Shown: positions 33,001-47,913, numbered from the stretch's first letter. The stretch is 64,000 bases of DNA from Saksenaea vasiformis B4078 (GCA_000697055.1 JNDT01001931.1:62001-126000), one strand, 5' to 3'. Notes: a model not told the origin generated them from the sequence alone. Program-made: numbers and translations.

Positions 33001-35126
33001 AATAACATTTCCATCATACCCAGCAGATAAAACGGTGTTGGGGTCTGTCGGATGACATTCAACAGCGTAGGTTTCTCCGCGATGTCCCTTCAGAATACAC
33101 ACTGGCTCTCCATTGTAAGCATAATAAACTTTAATATCTCCATGCGAGGTTGCAATAATGCATAGTTTGTCATCTGCGCTCCAGGAAATCATAGTCACTT
33201 TGGGTGGGTCGATCACTGCTTGAGTCGAATCCACGGGGGTATCAGCCACATTCGAGGAACTACTAACTTCGACATCATTCGCATGAATGGGTGATGAAGA
33301 TGGGGGAATAGTAGGTGCTTCCCCACTGGAAAGCATGGATTGATCTACGGATTGTCGAAGAAGTGGGTTGTGTTGTGGTATTAGTTTTGGTGGGGGCATT
33401 AACGTCCCAAATTGGGATGGATCCACTCGTACATCCGTAGCTGCCAAACGAGCGATTGCTTCCTTCCGTTCCTGAACATCCGCAGTAGGTGATATAACAA
33501 GAACGTCTGGATTTTCTTTGATATCCACTAAACAAAAGAGGGGGCTATTTAGGGATGAATAAGTTGATTTTAACTTACAGACGATCGAATTCCACGTTTT
33601 TGTAGTTTTGTTATACGACCATATACGCGCTGTGCCATCCTGACAACTACAACACGTCAGTAACTCTCAAAAACCCATAGCATCCTTATATCGGCATACC
33701 CGCTCAAAATACGTCGTCCATCATGACTGTACGATAAATCCGTCACGCTTCCCATATGTCCTTCTAGAACAGCTACTGGCACGACAGGCTGTGCCTGCAC
33801 CTGACCGCTCTTGTCAGGAAATAACGCGCTTGCCACTCGACGTCTTCCTCTACCAACGCGTGGTCGCGAATCCTCTTCATGATTATTAAGTTTTTGGACG
33901 CTGTCTGCTTCGTCCATGTCAGACTTTACTGTCGAAAACACGTATACGAATCCATCATCGCCTGCAACTGCAAAATTTGTTCCAGTATAATTGAACGATG
34001 AACAACGCAAACGATCTCTCGCTCTAAATTTACAGCTAAACGTGATCGGTGATTCGTTGTCAAAGAACTGTAAAGTTTCCTTGTCCCATCTCCAAAGACG
34101 TACGAGACCATCCTCATTGGTAGCTAATAAATATCGCGTCTCTGATCTGGGTGATGGTGAAAAATTGACAGTTATAAATGGTTTCATCGTGGATGCGTTT
34201 GATCTTAAACTGACGACAGGCGCAAAATCATTCATGGTCCAAACGCGAACGTATCCATCCGATGATGCTGTTGCAATCAGCGTGTTTTCCTGATTAATGG
34301 CAATATCTGTAATCACATTCTGATGACCGCGAATTGTGTGAATCAAGTATCCAGTACGAACACACCAAACTTTAACGAGAAAGTCGTCGCTTCCCTATTC
34401 AATCTTAATGCCATAGATTTCTTACATATGCCACTTACAGTAAAAAGGCGTCTGTTTGTTTTGTCAAATGCAAGACAGTACACCGCGTTACGATGGCCAG
34501 AAAGTGTTACACGCTTTTAACGGTGAGCAAAGAGAACGATGCCAGCCGAAACATCTTTACCTTTCTGAAACAAGTTGCTATAAATGTTGGTGTTCGCCCC
34601 ATACGAGTCACTTTTGCTCCTAATTGGCGAGCAGTTAATCGCCGATCTGTGGTTATTCATCGTCAGTGGATGGAACTGTGTGTAGGCGGCTAAGCTTACG
34701 CAATGAGAGATTGGCCAAATCCTGCTTTGTCATTGTAAGGTAATTACAACTCTGTCGTTCTTCGTCGGGTATGAATGCTGACAGCATTGTCAAAAGTGAT
34801 TCGTCACCATGTCGTAAAGCGCTGACTCGCAGGATCTTTGGATCAGCTGTTTCCTTAAAATGGTGCAAGAACTTCGACAGCAACTCGGTCAAATAATTCC
34901 CTCGCACGTCAGGATATTCATTAGACTAAATAAAAGAGTCGACATGCTGGTCATTCAGAAGAATAAAGTTCCTTACGAGACGTTCCAACGTCATTGGCAC
35001 TTGTGTCCCTGCATAATTCATAGTGTGCGGCAACAGTTCACGGTGCTGCTGGAGTTCATTCTCCAAAGCACAGGCTGCCTTCTTGCATGGACTCGCAGCA
35101 AGAAATTTTGCAATCAAATAATACAT
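30046..35126 (-). CDS. PHIP/BRWD-family WD40-cryptic Tudor-bromodomain protein
   Basis: Chromatin reader, about 1196 aa in 15 exons: 35126-34977, 34925-34748, 34689-34553, 34513-34439, 34394-33700, 33646-33579, 33527-32967, 32916-32866, 32819-32647, 32592-32511, 32451-32370, 32310-30805, 30745-30463, 30417-30300, 30239-30046. N-terminus is LisH-like (MYYLIAKFLAASPCKKAAC). Eight WD40-type repeats follow (LSGHRNAVYCLAFD, TGSDDFLVKVW, IRGHQNVITDIAIN, LEGHMGSVTDLSYS, DGTARIW, LKGHRGETYAVECHP, AGYDGNVIMWD), then an RxxR-rich acidic linker, the cryptic Tudor-like block (VTGISWQVGPPAFCRLKL) and one bromodomain (YPICLDMVTERLENGFYRRKEAI). Human PHIP has two bromodomains; only the first is here, followed by an acidic tail. 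The 39-nt intron 34552-34514 is the weakest junction. The true start may lie in small upstream exons (ATGGAGCAAG at about 35272). Confidence 0.88.
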
Positions 35127-38100
35127 CTATAGCGGAGCGTAATCGCTTAAATAAGGCATTCACTTGGATCGGACGGATTACCTCTGAACAATCAACGCGG
35201 TCAACAGTAAAGCAACACAAGTGGATCAGCAAGGGATAGCGCAGGATCAAAAACCTCACCTTGCTCCATGGTGGAAGAGACTTTGTAGACCGAACTTTTT
35301 ATGAGAAATGCGTCTGTGACCCACGTGTGCAGAGTAATGGAGAAAGAGGTGGGCTTCCAGTAGGTTTTTGCATGTAGTTTTGCGTCAAATGAAAATCCTT
35401 TTTGCACCAGCCAATGACATTAGTTCGCGTTGGCTGGGAATGAATTTTGCACCAGCGTTATGGATGGCTCTCTGGATTATGTCGTTCGTTTAATATAATT
35501 TTTGACAATGTTCATATAACAGAAGAAGGTTACAAATATCACACCGTCTTATATGTATGCGTACGATAATTGTTATTGATAATTGGACAAAGATGATGGA
35601 AAAATTGCCTCAGGTGATGCCGCTCGACGTCGCAGGCCTCGCAGTTGCAGGTTAATCATGGAAAGGAGACTAGTACCACAGCAAACTGACTTTATGCAGC
35701 ATTTATACATTATTACAGATAGTAAAGGTGTTTTGTATAGTCAGTGAAGAAGCGAGAGCAGCCAAAAAAAAGCAGAGTTAAAAACTGATGATATACTTTC
35801 GGATAGAATCCCTAATTCAATAAACCGGCCGACGGATCGTTGTCCAGAGAGTTGGATGGTTCCTCCTTCTCATATGCAAATAGTGTTTTGATAGGAAAAT
35901 TAAACCTTGGAGCCTTTACATTGATTTGGAAGCTGGAGCCAGGTTTCCTTTCTCTTTAACGAGACCTGAAGGGCCGAGCGTATGTTGATGTGACCTTGAG
36001 GGATTCCAGGTCGTTACCTCGGAACAGACTAAAGGCTATATCAGCAGCCTCTATGCCTAAATGAAGATATTACAGTTTGCTTCTTGCCGTACGTTTCTTT
36101 TGTTTCTTGCGGCTATCTAAGCAAGTGAAGGCTCGAATAAGCCCTTGTAGGCTTGTCTGATGTAATGGAGTTTGTAACTGGTCGGACTGAATATCGTCGA
36201 ATGGTATAAAGTTTATAGTTGAGGGGATGATATCTGTTATCCCATACTCTAGGCAGACTTTTTGTAATGTCCATGCAGAAAAATTTTTTTTGAAAGACGC
36301 TACAAAGATATACAGCAGCACCACGCCATTATCAAGTCCTCGGTTTCTTGCGCAATACTTGAATATCGTGGGTGTTTATTGTATTGATAATGTGTGACAA
36401 AGCCATCTGAGTACAGAGTAGGCTGTGTGAGTCGTAGGACGCTCGTATCGACACCATCAAGAGCAGCTCTTACCTACAATAACTAGCCATTATATATCAG
36501 TTTTTACAGCCTCATGAAAGTTATTAGTTATTAGCCATATTTAGCGATTTTATCAATGAACAACTCTGTTTATCACCATTCTCCGCAATGCCGCCAAAAA
36601 CGTAATTATGACCAGTAAACAGCACAATGCTATATGGATAAAAGAAAAAGGGAAGACCCCAAGTGACGCTCTCAGGTCTCTCATCTTGTGACACGCACCA
36701 GTTTATTCTCTCAAAGGAATTCAGCATGACGACAATTTGCAACGATCTTGGAACAGAAGTGTAACGGAAAGACGAAGGATTGTACCAACCCAGTAAGTAT
36801 CTGAAATTTCGAAAGAGAAACCCATATCTTCCACTGAAAGATCAACTGTTACGTATTGACGCTATGGTAGGTTTCCTTGCCGAAGAGAAAGATGGAAGAG
36901 TCACGAGATGAATTGCGAGAACATGCAATATGAGACCAACGGATATTATGTCGTATTTCGCAAGAAATCGATGGAACATAGAGAGTTTTTGAAGCAAACG
37001 ATCCCTGGATAACAGTTTTGACGTTTTTATAAGCTTGAGCTTGATTTTACTGAGAACTTGAAAATCTACATTATGTTTTCTGGCCGTTCCCGCCAAACTT
37101 CTTGAAAAGGCTAGTTTGTAAAATGAGAGGGTTTTGAATATACATTGCCGTCATCTAAATACTACTCTGCGTTAATGCCAAATCAATCTTGCAGTAGGTA
37201 CCTGAGAGCTTGTGTGCAGAGTCTCAGGTACCTTTACTTCTGGATCAAAGGTAAATAGTGCGGGGTGTGGCACCCGCAAACTGTGTGGGAATATCTTCGG
37301 GGGTAAGTAAACTGGCATCCAGGTATGGTTCCATTTACTAACCATGAACAATTGTTATGCTGTCTATATGAATTTCGCGTCCATCGAGGGCCGCGTTGAT
37401 ATAAGTAGTGTATGAATTTGTTGCCAACTTATGTATCAACGAACGCATACTTGATTCTTTTTTTTTTTTAGCGTAAAAGTGGCTCCTCACGGACGCAAAA
37501 TTTATATAGATTAGCGTAAAAACTTGATCACTGAATAGTAGGCAGGAAGAGTTGTAAAGCATGATCAAACAGTTCTCAAACCCCCTTTACTCTTGTGTGG
37601 CATTTAGCCAGTCTGGATTTACGCAGAGATTACTACTCTTATACATTGGTAGAAGGATAGGAGAAAAGGAGAGAAATTTGTTACTGTAACCAACGATAAA
37701 CAGAAGCATGATATGTTCGTGAAGAAACATACGATCTCCCTCAGATACTTATCCGCCCGAAAAAGAAGAGGTGAAACTGACATAGAGATTAGCGGGGACG
37801 GCGGAGGAGGAGGCCTTCCACCAAGTCCCGCAATGTGCAGAACGATGTATCATCATCAACAAACGTGCATATAACCGTGGACAGAGATATACCCAGATAA
37901 ATCGTTGCATGATTGAAGAAGGGGTGTGAAAGCTAGAACGTGATCGCTTTTACGTCCTGGGCAAAATTAGGAACCTTTTATGGAACGATACACAATGTAA
38001 AGTTCGATACAATAGTAGTAATGCCGACAAATATTGTTATACATAATATGCTCATTGACCTATCTAACATCCATTTTGAAGTGTCTCAAGAGCTAATGTT

Positions 38101-38598
38101 AAAGTCCATCAAATTCTCTGCAAATTTCATCTGCGGTCACCCAAAGCACTAACGCACAAAGTCGTGCGCCCAAATTCTTTTAATCAACATATCTTGAAGA
38201 ACGAAGCAAAATGATTATCTTTCTAGCCATATATTCTCTACATTCGGCAAACGTCCTTCAATAGTGTTGAAAGCTATATTGCAGACTTGATTTCTTTCTC
38301 TGCTTGACCTGTTCTTGAAGTATTGCTAGATATGAATATTCATTCCGAAAGCTTTCCGGAACTACATATGTTGTTGTTATAGCCGAGGATTTCACAGGAA
38401 AGGCATAGAAAGTCATCCGTTCCTCCGGCACAGTATAGTTTGATCACTTTTTTCTCTGCAAATAATATAGGTCAATGTTAAAAGCACTCAATTACATTGA
38501 TCACTCGGGATTGAAGGTGGGTATATTAATATCCACGTCAAACGTAGATATTGCACTGTAGTCAGCTTGATTGTTCTTCGTATTAACACATACTTTCT
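35127..38598. other. 3.5-kb gene-poor region
   Basis: Upstream of the PHIP-like gene. Contains repeat family A copy 3. Other open frames (36070-36324, 36524-36742, 36842-37096, 37940-38152) show no recognisable motif or start/splice structure. Confidence 0.5.
37125..37545 (+). repeat. Interspersed repeat family A, copy 3 (internally deleted)
   Basis: Starts GGGTTTTGAATATACATTGCCGTCATC and ends GCGTAAAAACTTGATCACTGAATAGTAGG, in the same order as copy 2, but about 260 bp between the ATCAAAGGT and GTGCGGGG blocks are missing. The inner inverted repeat (CTATATGAATTTCGCGTCC / GGACGCAAAATTTATATAG) is well kept. Confidence 0.75.
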
Positions 38599-39459
38599 TT
38601 AAACCTTGTCTTCCTTGTCTCTTTTCGCTATGGGTATACGTCGGCGCCAAGGTGCAAACTCATGTTGACCAATGCTAGTCCTTTTGATAGTTTGAACGCT
38701 GACAGTCAATCCTTCAAAAGCTGCACACAAAGCGTCCTTTGCCTCAGTCCACGATTCTGGTTGCTCGGTTTCCAAGTATTCAGCCAGAAATGCTTCGTGT
38801 TTTTTGTTCAGCTTACGCGGTCTGCCTCTCTTCTTCTTGCCGTTGCTATCGCCAGTATCGCCATCGTCACTGTTACTGTTGTTACTGCTGTTATTGCCAC
38901 CGCTGTCTTCGCTGCTGTTGTGATGGTTCTTGTTGTTGTTATGATCACTGTTATGGCGATTATTGCGGAAGTGGTTGTTCTTGTTGTCGTTATTATTGTT
39001 ATTTTTTCCAATGAGGCGGCGGATTTCGTGGTTGCGATCGTAGTGATAGCTCTTAATAAGAGACGGACAGCTACTTAGATCGGCTTCATGCAGTTTAATA
39101 ATTCGGTATGCAGAACGATAGCTAATGCCAGCATGCCTGCCTGCGGCGGCGATTGAACTTTTCGTGCAGTGGTGGTAATCAATCAGCTTTGTTATCTGGT
39201 CCGGAGAACATTTGTTGTAGGTTCTCTTCGTAGACTTTCCAACCTTCACATGATCATCCGTACTCTCATCGACTGTTCCTTTCTTCCTTTCTTCATCAGA
39301 AATAACTCGCTCATTGTCTATTCTCATTCGGTAACCAATGTTCACGTTTGACATTGAAACTTCGAGATCCTTTTCCCGACCAAGCATTGCCGTAGAACCA
39401 TAATGCTGTTCTCCATGCTTTCGATTTTCTCGGTCAATGTTAACTTTCGCGCAGCTCAT
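38599..39459 (-). CDS. Helix-turn-helix protein resembling a Tc1/IS630 transposase DNA-binding half
   Basis: Single open frame; the frame extends to 39627, but MSCAKVNIDREN at 39459 is the more natural start (286 aa). Two HTH-like units: NKCSPDQITKLIDYHHCTKSSIAAAGRHAGISYRSAYRIIK, and after the linker KKHEAFLAEYLETEQPESWTEAKDALCAAFEGLTVSVQTIKR, the pattern of paired HTHs in Tc1/IS630 transposases. Between them lies a long Asn/His/Asp/Ser-rich repeat tract and an AT-hook (KKRGRPRKL). No DDE catalytic domain follows: the frame ends 29 residues after the second HTH. Either a truncated transposase or a host DNA-binding protein built from one. Confidence 0.65.
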   Translation of the reverse strand: MSCAKVNIDRENRKHGEQHYGSTAMLGREKDLEVSMSNVNIGYRMRIDNERVISDEERKKGTVDESTDDHVKVGKSTKRTYNKCSPDQITKLIDYHHCTKSSIAAAGRHAGISYRSAYRIIKLHEADLSSCPSLIKSYHYDRNHEIRRLIGKNNNNNDNKNNHFRNNRHNSDHNNNKNHHNSSEDSGGNNSSNNSNSDDGDTGDSNGKKKRGRPRKLNKKHEAFLAEYLETEQPESWTEAKDALCAAFEGLTVSVQTIKRTSIGQHEFAPWRRRIPIAKRDKEDKV

Positions 39460-40086
39460 AGTAAGGAAGAAAAGAAGAAAAGAAGAAAAGAACGAAGCAC
39501 CCCAGTGCTTCCAGCCGACTATTGGTTCTCGCATACGCGCATCAAGGTGTACGGTACACGAGTCGCGTGACTGGCTAACTCTGCACCGCCCTGGCTTGCC
39601 ACAAAGAAACAACGTCGTTAACGACATCCCGTGTATCCGCGCCGAGTGGCATTTGCAGCCTACATCTACCTAGCAGAACGAGAGATCAACACTTTGTGAG
39701 AGAGAATGATCCTGCTGTTATGACCTTTGCGGTTCCCGCCGAAGGCTGTGCACTGTGCTGATAACTTTAACAATGTGATACAACGCGGTTTCAAGCCAAT
39801 AACAAACAACTTGAAGTTAAGTGTTGCTGCCGCAAAGCAGTTTGGAAACTATGTGCAAAGGAAATCGATACTGGGTATAATCGACCTATAAAGCTTAGCT
39901 GCCACACGTACAAAATGACAACGATGGAGCAGCGGCGAGCAGAGGTTTAGGTGGTTAACGTGTGGCACCAATCCAAGCGGTTACCCATACCTTTTGGCGC
40001 ACCGATGTCAGTGCTGATGGGTGGCATTCCTCGGTTAGGGCACGCTTTCAGAGAGAAGATCTCTCGACCTTTAACTCCAGTGAATT

Positions 40087-40366
40087 GTGATGGAATATAC
40101 TAGCTTTATTAACCTGGACCGGTGCGAACCTGGATCGCGATGTATCTTGTGGTATCTTAATGTCTCAAGTACATACCGGTCACCTAGCCGAAAAGGGCAA
40201 AATTTTAGAACATGCATGGCGTTTCGCGAACGAAGCAAATGGTACCGAAGGTTGCCAAGCCTGTGGCACGTTATGGCAACGCGATGTCAATGCCAGCAGG
40301 AGCATCCATCTGCTCGCACCAACATCTTCACGTGGTCAAGGTCGACCGATAATTTTCCAGCGTTGA
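40087..40366 (+). pseudogene. Decayed Fanzor/TnpB-like C-terminus (copy 1)
   Basis: In one frame the end reads EGCQACGTLWQRDVNASRSI followed by a short tail and stop at 40366. This is the zinc-ribbon CxxC plus the WNRDvNAa..I motif that carries the last RuvC Asp in Fanzor and TnpB proteins. Upstream, in a shifted frame (MEYTSFINLDRC from 40090), a segment resembles the DEY.TS..C..C motif that comes just before. No full-length gene precedes it, so this is a 3' relic. Confidence 0.6.
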
Positions 40367-40479
40367 CCATATATCGCTGTAACAAAGCTAGTAGATGATT
40401 ACAGGTAAGCCATCTTTTATCAAGCAATTGTGGAACTCATTGCCAATTTTTTTGTCAGGCAACTGTACAGTGTACTCGC

Positions 40480-40594
40480 TTGTAATAGTTGTGGTAAACT
40501 ATGGCAGTGCGATGCCAATGCCAGCGGCAACATGCATTACACTGCTACGGTAGAAGCTAATGGTCATGAACGTCCAAGCATTTTTCTTCCGTAA
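40480..40594 (+). pseudogene. Decayed Fanzor/TnpB-like C-terminus (copy 2)
   Basis: Reads CNSCGKLWQCDANASGNMHY then ATVEANGHERPSIFLP and stop, a second version of the same zinc-ribbon/RuvC-III end as at 40.25 kb, about 240 bp downstream. The catalytic Asp is present but the Arg before it is Cys. Probably a diverged tandem duplication or a second element's remnant. Confidence 0.6.
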
Positions 40595-41257
40595 CTCTCT
40601 TTCTCCGTGTAACAAAAACACGCTGGACGTTTTACAGGAGACTATTTATTCTTGTCAAATCGCAATCCCATCCCATGTTGAATGATGATAGCAACCTTCA
40701 TAACTTCCATGAAAAGTCTCTTTTCTTCTTCTTCTGTATGAAAGAAACAATTGACCGTGAAAATGGCCCGCTAAATGTTGAGAAACAGTTAGGTGCGGAG
40801 TTCCATATTCTGTCGATCTTGACCAGCACCAGTTTTGGTTAAACGTCAATCAACTGCCCTGACCATATTTTAACAAATATTTATCATCTTCTACAGTTTG
40901 TGATGATCTCGTTGTAGGAGCACATTGTAATTCACGGTGATAAGCAATCAGAATTAGTACGTATGGCGATATCTAAGAATTGCTTCAGAACCAGTTATTA
41001 TGGCAGGACAGTTAGAGAACCCCTCATCTAGTGGACTTATTAGGCCTGCATTTCGTCCTCTTGTGAAATGCACGTAGTGTTGCGGCAAACTGAGATATGT
41101 AAACTGAGTTGATCGAGTTAGAAAGTCCATCTATTGGCTGCCCTGGGTGGGGTCTATACCGAAACAGTAATTCTATCCCCGGTTTACGTCAGCATGTAAA
41201 TTTTCTTCGCCGAGGCTCACAAACAATTTCTCCTTTTCTTTGTTAAACTTCGACAAT

Positions 41258-41529
41258 ATGGGAGGACTGAAGCACGACCCTGCCATTGAACGATGGGCAC
41301 ATGTTCGCGAAAACACACACTTGTACTTTAACTGGAACAAGAGAAATACGAGAAGAACCCTCTTCTGGTATGCCGTCGTTCCTGCCGGATTGATCTACTT
41401 GGCTACCCAAACCAATGTAAGTCAGGACGTATAAAACAAAGCGTGGTAAATAACTTTTTTTTTTGTATACAGAGAAAATGGAACTTGACTGCTGCCCAAA
41501 CCAAGGAACAACTTTACGAGAAAGAATAG
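41258..41529 (+). CDS. NADH:ubiquinone oxidoreductase B15-like subunit (NDUFB4 family)
   Basis: Accessory subunit of mitochondrial complex I membrane arm, 71 aa. Exons 41258-41416 and 41473-41529, 56-nt intron, phase 0. The product GLKHDPAIERWAHVRENTHLYFNWNKRNT aligns with human NDUFB4 [25 protein letters not shown], followed by one hydrophobic helix (LFWYAVVPAGLIYLAT) and a charged tail. The shortness relative to human (129 aa) is expected for the fungal form, which lacks the N-terminal extension. Confidence 0.8.
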
Positions 41530-41681
41530 ACAATAGACAGTCTTTGTACTTGTAACTCAGGAGCAACTCTGCAACTCTGCTATCAATAGACAAGTCTTGC
41601 GTTTACACGTCGATAAAAAAGACAAGTGGTTATATTTAATATTCATGGCTGTGACGAAATAGAATTACATTTAGATTATTT

Positions 41682-44426
41682 TTACAAGGCGTCAAAGTTG
41701 ATAATGTGTAATGCTTTTCTCCTTTCCATCTCATCCTCCCGCTTTTCCATCCAATGCAACACACCAACAACAATGCCAAGGATAATGGCTGCCGCAATTA
41801 GAACCACTAGTACCCAGGGGACATAGTCCGCTGGTTGGATATAAAGCTCCACTTTCCATCTACAACGCTGCCGGTTATCGATCGTCATAAAAATACTAAA
41901 TCTACTTACGTTGAGCTGTCTTGAACGTTCTCGGGTTGATATGGGATGAATATTAACTGCGAATTTGGAATCACCCCCTCATAGAAGAAGTAGTTTTGTT
42001 TCTGTAGTAAACAAGATTCAGTTACTGTTCCAGCTGCATTCATAATGTACCTGGTGGCGTGTCGTGCCTGCGAACATCTCCTCTACGTAGTTATTGGTTC
42101 TTCCCAGTCCAAAGAGGCAGTAAGGCGTTTGAAGGGGTAAATAAGCAGACTGCGATAGTTGTGAAACTACAATGAGGTGAATAAAACATGCAAAGGACAA
42201 TTTTAATACCTTGGTGAGCATGTTTAACTCCGGAGGTATCTAGCACCGTGAATTTAAACGTGGCTCCATGATAGTTCACCCCGTATGGCTAATACATCCG
42301 ATGTAAACTCACACTGTTACTATGTAGCCTTTTTACATTACCTTTGGAAATGGAAACGCAGGCTCTGTTGGACAGTAACTTGGACACACGCCATTAGAAA
42401 CTATCAATCCATCATGATTAGTTCATTCCATCAAGCACGTTCATTTACGAGGCTTACCAAGGCCCTTTAAAAAGAATGCATCGTTGAAAAAGTTATTGAT
42501 TACAAAATTGGGAGTTCTTTCCACGGCATTGGATGCCGTGCGAGATTGCAGCACAAGAATATCCAAAGATCCCTGCGCGACCGTTAATTCTTTGTCACAA
42601 GGATAGACCCCTTACATCTTCATCCACATCGAAAAAGGCAGCTTGTGTAGGGTCTTTTATCTTCTCCAAAGACTCAGCTCCTTTGACAATAAGGGAAAAC
42701 GATCTCTTGGACAGATCAGTGGCTTCCTTGGAACACAATTCAGGTGTGCAAAGAACGGATTGAAGTAGCACTGCCCTTTTGTTCGTGGTGACGAGCAGAT
42801 CCGGATAACCATCAAGATTGTAATCACCTGTACACGACAGAGATGTAAGTTGATATGTTTATATACTTCGAGGTAAGTTTACCTGGGTGAACAAATACTG
42901 GTAACTTTCCCCTGAAGGACGTATCTTCCAGCTTTACGTATTCGCCTGATCCTAAATGATCACTGATATCGAAGATGACATAGTTCTACGCCAGGAACTC
43001 AGCTATAAGACTATGCCACTCCAAGAAAAAAAAGGTCCCTTACCCCACTCTGCTTATCGCTAAAGTTAAATTTGAAATCGGGATCAGCGACGCAAAGGTC
43101 TCGAGCTTTTCGACATGAGTGTCCTTCCGCTGCTTCTTCAGATTCAGTGCAAAGTTTCATTTGCTGGTTGTACGCCACGTGGATTTCACATTTTTTGGCA
43201 TTGCACACAGGGTAGACCATATCTATCGAACCATCTCCATCTAGTCCCGTGTTAGCCAGCATCTAGAACGTCAGAGTGTATTACCCATATCGGCGAAACT
43301 AACAGCACCGGCGCCTGCGGGTAGAGATAGCTCATCTGCCATCTTGTACCCCTTTTCCCTTTGATTTGTCCATAGTTGGAGTCGTCTTTGGCCATTAGAT
43401 GCCTCACACACAAACACTAGGTCTGTCAAACATATGAGCGCGGCTCCAGTCTCGCTGCTGTATAACAAACGCACCGGCTAAACAATCTCCATCAAGGTCC
43501 AGGAACGCATTTGAATGCGGATGTGCCCAGGTACATTTGTTTGTGTATGCTTCGTCAAATAGATGCGATGCAGACGTTCTATAAAATAAGCTCAATACAA
43601 AGAAAGAGAAGGGTACGCCGCGTCGAAGCTCATTTACAAGTTGTAGATAGATGTCGCATTTGCGTTGGAAGGATCGGCCGTATTTATCCACATACTCAAC
43701 TCTGCAGGGTTTTTGTTCTCATAGGCATAACCAAGAATATCTGGCTTCATATCTCCACTGATGTCAAGAACCATCGGTAATGCTCGCTTTGCTGATGGCA
43801 GTGAGATATAATCGGGATCTGTGTAGTGGAATATTAGCAATGGTGTAGCGAATCATTCAAAACTACTTACAAAAAGTGTTATTTCCGTTGCCTGTATAGA
43901 GTCTCATCCTAATTTCGCTATCTGTTTCTGGGACTTCCTGACCCATGATCAGCAGATCGAGTTTGCCATCGTAGTTGAAATCTCCTGGTACAACATTGGT
44001 AATTAAAAACTCTTCTTGTTGTATGTGGGGCGCGTTAGGTAATGCAGAGAAAGTAAATGTTTCTAGAAATTGCGCAGAGAGTAAGTCTTTGATAGTGCTA
44101 TACGTTGTGCTGCTTAATGCGTACGATGGTTCCACGTATAAACTGAGATAGACCGCTGATCAGATCCAAGAACAAACAAGTCTGTACTGCAAGCAAAAGA
44201 GACGGATCAACATTTTTCGAACATGTCTCCATCTAACTCACAATTTATCGCCGTTGAAGTCTCCAAAAGCTGCAACGGTTCCGTGAACGTCACCAAGACC
44301 TATTGATTTTGGGGACAGATTGTATAATTTACTCTGCGGAAAACGGGTGGCATATTGAAAACTTTGCGCTATTGACAAAGGGAAAAGTAAAAACAAGAAG
44401 AATAGGCTGAGGGGATGACCCGGCAT
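41682..44426 (-). CDS. ITFG1/TIP-like FG-GAP membrane protein
   Basis: Type I membrane glycoprotein related to human T-cell immunomodulatory protein (ITFG1). About 15 exons; start MPGHPLSLFFLFLLFPLSIAQ (signal peptide) at 44426. Successive exons give FG-GAP/VCBS-type calcium-loop repeats: AAFGDFNGDK, VPGDFNYDGKLDLLIM, LDISGDMKPDILGY, FLDLDGDCLADLVFV, DGDGSIDMVYPVC, HPGDYNLDGYPDLLV and FDVDEDGSLDILVL. These precede the family-specific YGVNYHGATFKFTVLD, QTPYCLFGLGRTNNYVEE and a C-terminal helix PWVLVVLIAAAIILGIVVGV with a short cytosolic tail. One 38-nt intron near 44095-44135 is uncertain. In fungi the role is unknown; human ITFG1 interacts with RUVBL/cadherin-type proteins. Confidence 0.9.
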
Positions 44427-45137
44427 GAAAGAAATGGACAATGAGAAAACGGAAAATAGTGGAAGGCCCTTTGCGGAGTGACCCCCCCCCCCCAATTTTG
44501 TCCATAAATCAACGACACCCGCAAAATTTGTGCGGTAACCTGCATACTATCTCATTCAGATAGCGGTTGATATCTTGGAAAACGCACAATTGCTATTTCT
44601 TGGTTATTTGATGATATTGCATCGATCGATGTTACCAACATCAACTTGTGAAATATTTTCATGCCCATATTCATTGTACCCACTATCTGTCAATGTAGAT
44701 GCATAATGGCATTCGGATACAGCGGAATCGGATCCATAACCTGATAGCTTGTTCCCACGCAATAGGCAAATGATTCATCCATCCTATGCTTGTCAACTCA
44801 GCTATAGTAGGTAACTTCGATGTATTGTATAACTACCTCCAGCTGACGTTTGGTTACACATCTAGATACGACACTAAAACAGGGGATTATCCTGCAAATT
44901 TTCCTTCGTTTCAGTTTGTGTTGTCAACGCCCGATCAGATTTTATGTTTACGTAAAAATAAAAAATGCGAAGACTCAATCAGTAGATGCCTTTAACGACA
45001 AAGCCTCGGCCAACTCAAAAGTTATCAGTCACGTGTACATCCCGTATGTCTTTTTTCAATTTCCGCCTCAATATTCTATCGCCACATCGCAGGCACAAGA
45101 CTCATCCTCTGACTGATACAGTTTTAAACGCGTCAAC
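44427..45137. other. Divergent promoter region, ITFG1-like (-) / SEC23 (+)
   Basis: Includes a C11-type homopolymer tract (about 44482-44493) just upstream of the ITFG1-like start. Short open frames at 44786-45116 have no motif. Confidence 0.5.

Positions 45138-47913
<2,776 letters not shown>

Larger units (their letters stand above)
39460..41257. other. Gene-poor region with Fanzor 3' relics
   Basis: Apart from the two zinc-ribbon relics described separately, no coding signal. 40640-41257 is AT-rich and includes the promoter of the complex I gene. Confidence 0.45.

Noticed and set aside
38662..39078. Hydrophobic Val/Ile-rich 138-aa open frame
   Set aside because: Antisense of the Asn/Asp-repeat tract in the HTH protein.
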